NCBI GenBank assembly: GCA_910584955.1
Contig: CAJUDC010000118.1
Coordinates: 1-7,882, forward strand
Origin: an uncultured Paraprevotella sp.
GTDB lineage: Bacteria > Bacteroidota > Bacteroidia > Bacteroidales > Bacteroidaceae
DNA length: 7,882 nt
Direction of reading: 5' to 3'
Shown here: one piece after another, positions 7,176 through 7,882 of the stretch
How positions within the stretch are numbered: position 1 is the first letter of the stretch
How the letters are laid out: each line of letters starts with the position of its first letter
Made by a program: the position numbers and the translations under genes
The notes under the pieces: generated by a model
The model's input: only the letters and a program-made list of their open reading frames with translations
Told to the model about the DNA's origin: nothing
Databases searched by the model: none

Positions 7176-7427
7176 CGAAAACAGGGAAAACATTGCAGTG
7201 CGACCGTGAGGCCAAAGGAGGCAAGGAGAGAGAAGCGAAACATCTTCGGTGGTTCGGAGCCTGGATCCGGTGGCTGTTCTTTCGTCAAACAAAAGTCCAT
7301 CACTAAAAGACACTGCTTGTACCAATAATTTTGATTTTGAAAAAGGATTACAAATTAATGATTTTATTGTGACAAAAAAAGTTCTTCATAACCATCCCTA
7401 CGTGTTCTCTAGATTACGAATGAATAC
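7176..7427. other. Intergenic stretch with no supported gene
   Basis: I see no convincing coding region on either strand; open frames here lack signal, domain or codon character and are short. One plus-strand TAATTTTG (7326-7333) fits the -7 box consensus but has no -33 TTTG at the right distance. The plus-strand hairpin at 7428-7459 lies about 95 bases further on, so a short plus-strand transcript is conceivable but weakly supported. Confidence 0.5.
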
Positions 7428-7467
7428 GGCGAGCACCCCGTTTGACGGTGATGCTCGCCACTTTTTT
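7428..7467 (+). terminator. Terminator-like hairpin on the plus strand
   Basis: GGCGAGCA (7428-7435) pairs with TGCTCGCC (7452-7459); an inner CCGT/ACGG stem (7438-7441 with 7445-7448) extends it across a small internal loop. Two bases later come six T residues (7462-7467), the layout of an intrinsic terminator for rightward transcripts. There is no known plus-strand gene just upstream, so the transcript it would end is unclear. It could also shield against read-through. Confidence 0.5.
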
Positions 7468-7481
7468 GCGTGGTGCTCGCC
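7428..7481. repeat. Three-copy GGCGAGCA repeat cluster
   Basis: GGCGAGCACC (7428-7437) is followed by two inverted copies, GATGCTCGCC (7450-7459) and GGTGCTCGCC (7472-7481). The third copy is a perfect 10-base complement of the first; the second matches over 8 bases. The first and third copies are each followed by CCGTTT. The first arm can therefore pair with either partner, but not with both. Such short GC-rich palindromic units in AT-rich spacers often belong to dispersed intergenic repeat families, which one window cannot prove. Confidence 0.7.
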
Positions 7482-7510
7482 CCGTTTAAGCGTTTATTCG
7501 AACGGTAATT

Positions 7511-7543
7511 AAAATAGCCGCACTCCAAAAGGAATACGGCTAT
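7511..7543 (-). terminator. Terminator-like hairpin ending the candidate small RNA
   Basis: On the minus strand ATAGCCG (7543-7537) pairs with CGGCTAT (7520-7514), with an inner TCC/GGA pairing across an AAAA/TTTT loop after mismatches. It is followed by TTTAATTACC, a short T-tract that continues the T at the foot of the stem. It works less clearly on the plus strand, where AAAATTTTC follows. Strength is moderate because the U-tract is short. Confidence 0.5.
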
Positions 7544-7685
7544 AAAATTTTCTATATTTTTCTGCCTGTTGCAGTCGTTCGGATTTCAGCAGCATGAGAT
7601 CGGATCTGCTTCATCTAAACATTTGAGAATGAATATTGCCAACAGTTGATATTACCATATAGAAAATTTTTTGTTCACTATTCTG
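7512..7685 (-). ncRNA. Candidate structured small RNA (possibly 6S-like)
   Basis: On the minus strand a full-consensus promoter (7690-7721) should start transcription near 7685. Shortly after, 7670-7657 can pair with 7557-7544 in a perfect 14-bp helix that closes an internal region of 99 bases. Within it, CTGTTG (7645-7640) pairs with CAACAG (7571-7566) and AGCAG (7610-7606) with CTGCT (7593-7589). These three helices are properly nested, giving one long rod with internal bulges and an apical loop. A terminator-like hairpin follows directly (7543-7514), so the transcript is about 170-175 bases. No open reading frame of note lies inside. Size, rod shape, own promoter and own terminator resemble 6S RNA, including the Bacteroidales-1 type RNA, but I cannot match a conserved sequence, so the identity is inference. 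Alternatives are another structured RNA, an mRNA leader, or a small inverted-repeat element. Confidence 0.55.
7544..7670. repeat. 14-bp inverted repeat pair
   Basis: AAAATTTTCTATAT (7544-7557) and its exact complement ATATAGAAAATTTT (7657-7670) stand 99 bases apart. The match ends abruptly on both sides. I read the pair as the closing helix of the minus-strand RNA, because a promoter and a terminator sit just outside it in the right order. Confidence 0.85.
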
Positions 7686-7689
7686 AATG

Positions 7690-7721
7690 CAAAGATAAGG
7701 AAAAATATGTTTTCTGTCAAA
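7690..7721 (-). promoter_or_regulatory. Full-consensus Bacteroidales promoter, minus strand
   Basis: Read on the minus strand, TTTG (7721-7718) is followed after exactly 20 bases by TATCTTTG (7697-7690). Both boxes match the Bacteroidetes housekeeping sigma consensus (TTTG, 19-21 bases, TAnnTTTG) without mismatch. No coding start follows within a sensible distance, so it most likely drives the structured RNA to its left. Confidence 0.8.
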
Positions 7722-7882
7722 TCCAACCTTTCACATTTTGTACAAAAAATTGATACTTGGCGTAAAAATTTTTGGCAAATTTGCTTTTTCAGGAGTTTTT
7801 ATATACCGGAATCGGAAAATAAAGCTCGGACGGAAGCCGGCAATCTCCCCGTCAGTCGTTACGAAAGGGATTGAGAGCCGAT
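7722..7882. other. AT-rich right edge with no supported gene
   Basis: Bases 7722-7800 are AT-rich spacer; composition becomes more GC-rich from about 7825. On the minus strand, open codons entering from the right edge end at TGA 7854-7852 (SALNPFRND) or TAA 7861-7859 (IGSQSLS). Either could be the tail of a gene outside the window, but the stretch is too short to decide. Confidence 0.4.

Noticed and set aside
7326..7333. Plus-strand TAATTTTG as a promoter
   Set aside because: There is no TTTG box 19-21 bases upstream and no gene downstream on that strand.
7591..7610. Near-palindrome around AGATCGGATCT as an operator
   Set aside because: It lies inside the candidate RNA, where AGCAG/CTGCT pairing explains part of it; no regulator is suggested.
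7544..7670. Inverted repeats as ends of an invertible promoter segment or small inverted-repeat transposon
   Set aside because: No target-site duplication flanks the arms, no outward promoter is seen inside, and promoter and terminator just outside fit an RNA hairpin better. It is not fully excluded.
7671..7874. Plus-strand reading frame of 67 residues
   Set aside because: It crosses the minus-strand promoter, is AT-biased low-complexity sequence with no recognisable domain, and lacks a supporting leader.

Overview
The window reads as chromosomal DNA of a Bacteroidales bacterium (Bacteroides/Parabacteroides-like). The reasons are the two promoters that fit the Bacteroidetes consensus (TTTG, about 19-20 bases, TAnnTTTG), the A/T-rich leaders without strong Shine-Dalgarno sites, a GH97 lipoprotein glycosidase, and family members typical of that order. 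The central genes are GC-rich, while both flanks (1-660 and about 7120-7882) are AT-rich. The species cannot be fixed from this stretch.

Layout. Two small envelope genes lie on the + strand at the left: a Lys/Glu-rich, LEA/YtxH-like helical protein with an N-terminal lipoprotein-type signal (89-433), and a 62-residue two-helix membrane protein resembling the PLDc_N domain (470-658). They converge on a run of six minus-strand genes and are separated from it by a hairpin at 689-733, which is followed by a U-tract on the minus strand and so terminates that run.

In transcription order (right to left) the minus-strand run is: a small exported Spy/CpxP-like helical protein (7116-6682), an EFR1-type flavodoxin plus 2x[4Fe-4S] protein (6649-5852), menA (5855-4935), ettA (4908-3211), a SUI1/YciH translation factor (3182-2838) and a GH97 glycoside hydrolase lipoprotein (2727-784). 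The first five genes have gaps of 32 bases or less, and the EFR1 and menA genes overlap by ATGA. A good Bacteroidales promoter precedes the first gene (7145-7175). The gap before GH97 is 110 bases with no recognisable promoter, so read-through is possible. The genes combine quinone/redox functions (EFR1, MenA), ribosome functions (EttA, SUI1) and glycan hydrolysis (GH97). No single pathway joins all six.

The right 770 bases hold no convincing protein gene. The main signal there is a probable structured small RNA on the minus strand. It has a full-consensus promoter (7690-7721), a 14-bp closing helix made by arms 113 bases apart, two shorter internal helices and a terminator-like hairpin at 7514-7543. 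Its rod-like shape and size suggest a 6S-type RNA, but this is inference. To its left is a three-copy GGCGAGCA repeat cluster (7428-7481) with alternative foldings.

The two items most worth following are this RNA candidate and the GH97 enzyme. By eye its catalytic positions depart from both known GH97 mechanisms: Asp at both general-base positions of the inverting type, no retaining nucleophile, and loss or shift of the acid Glu.
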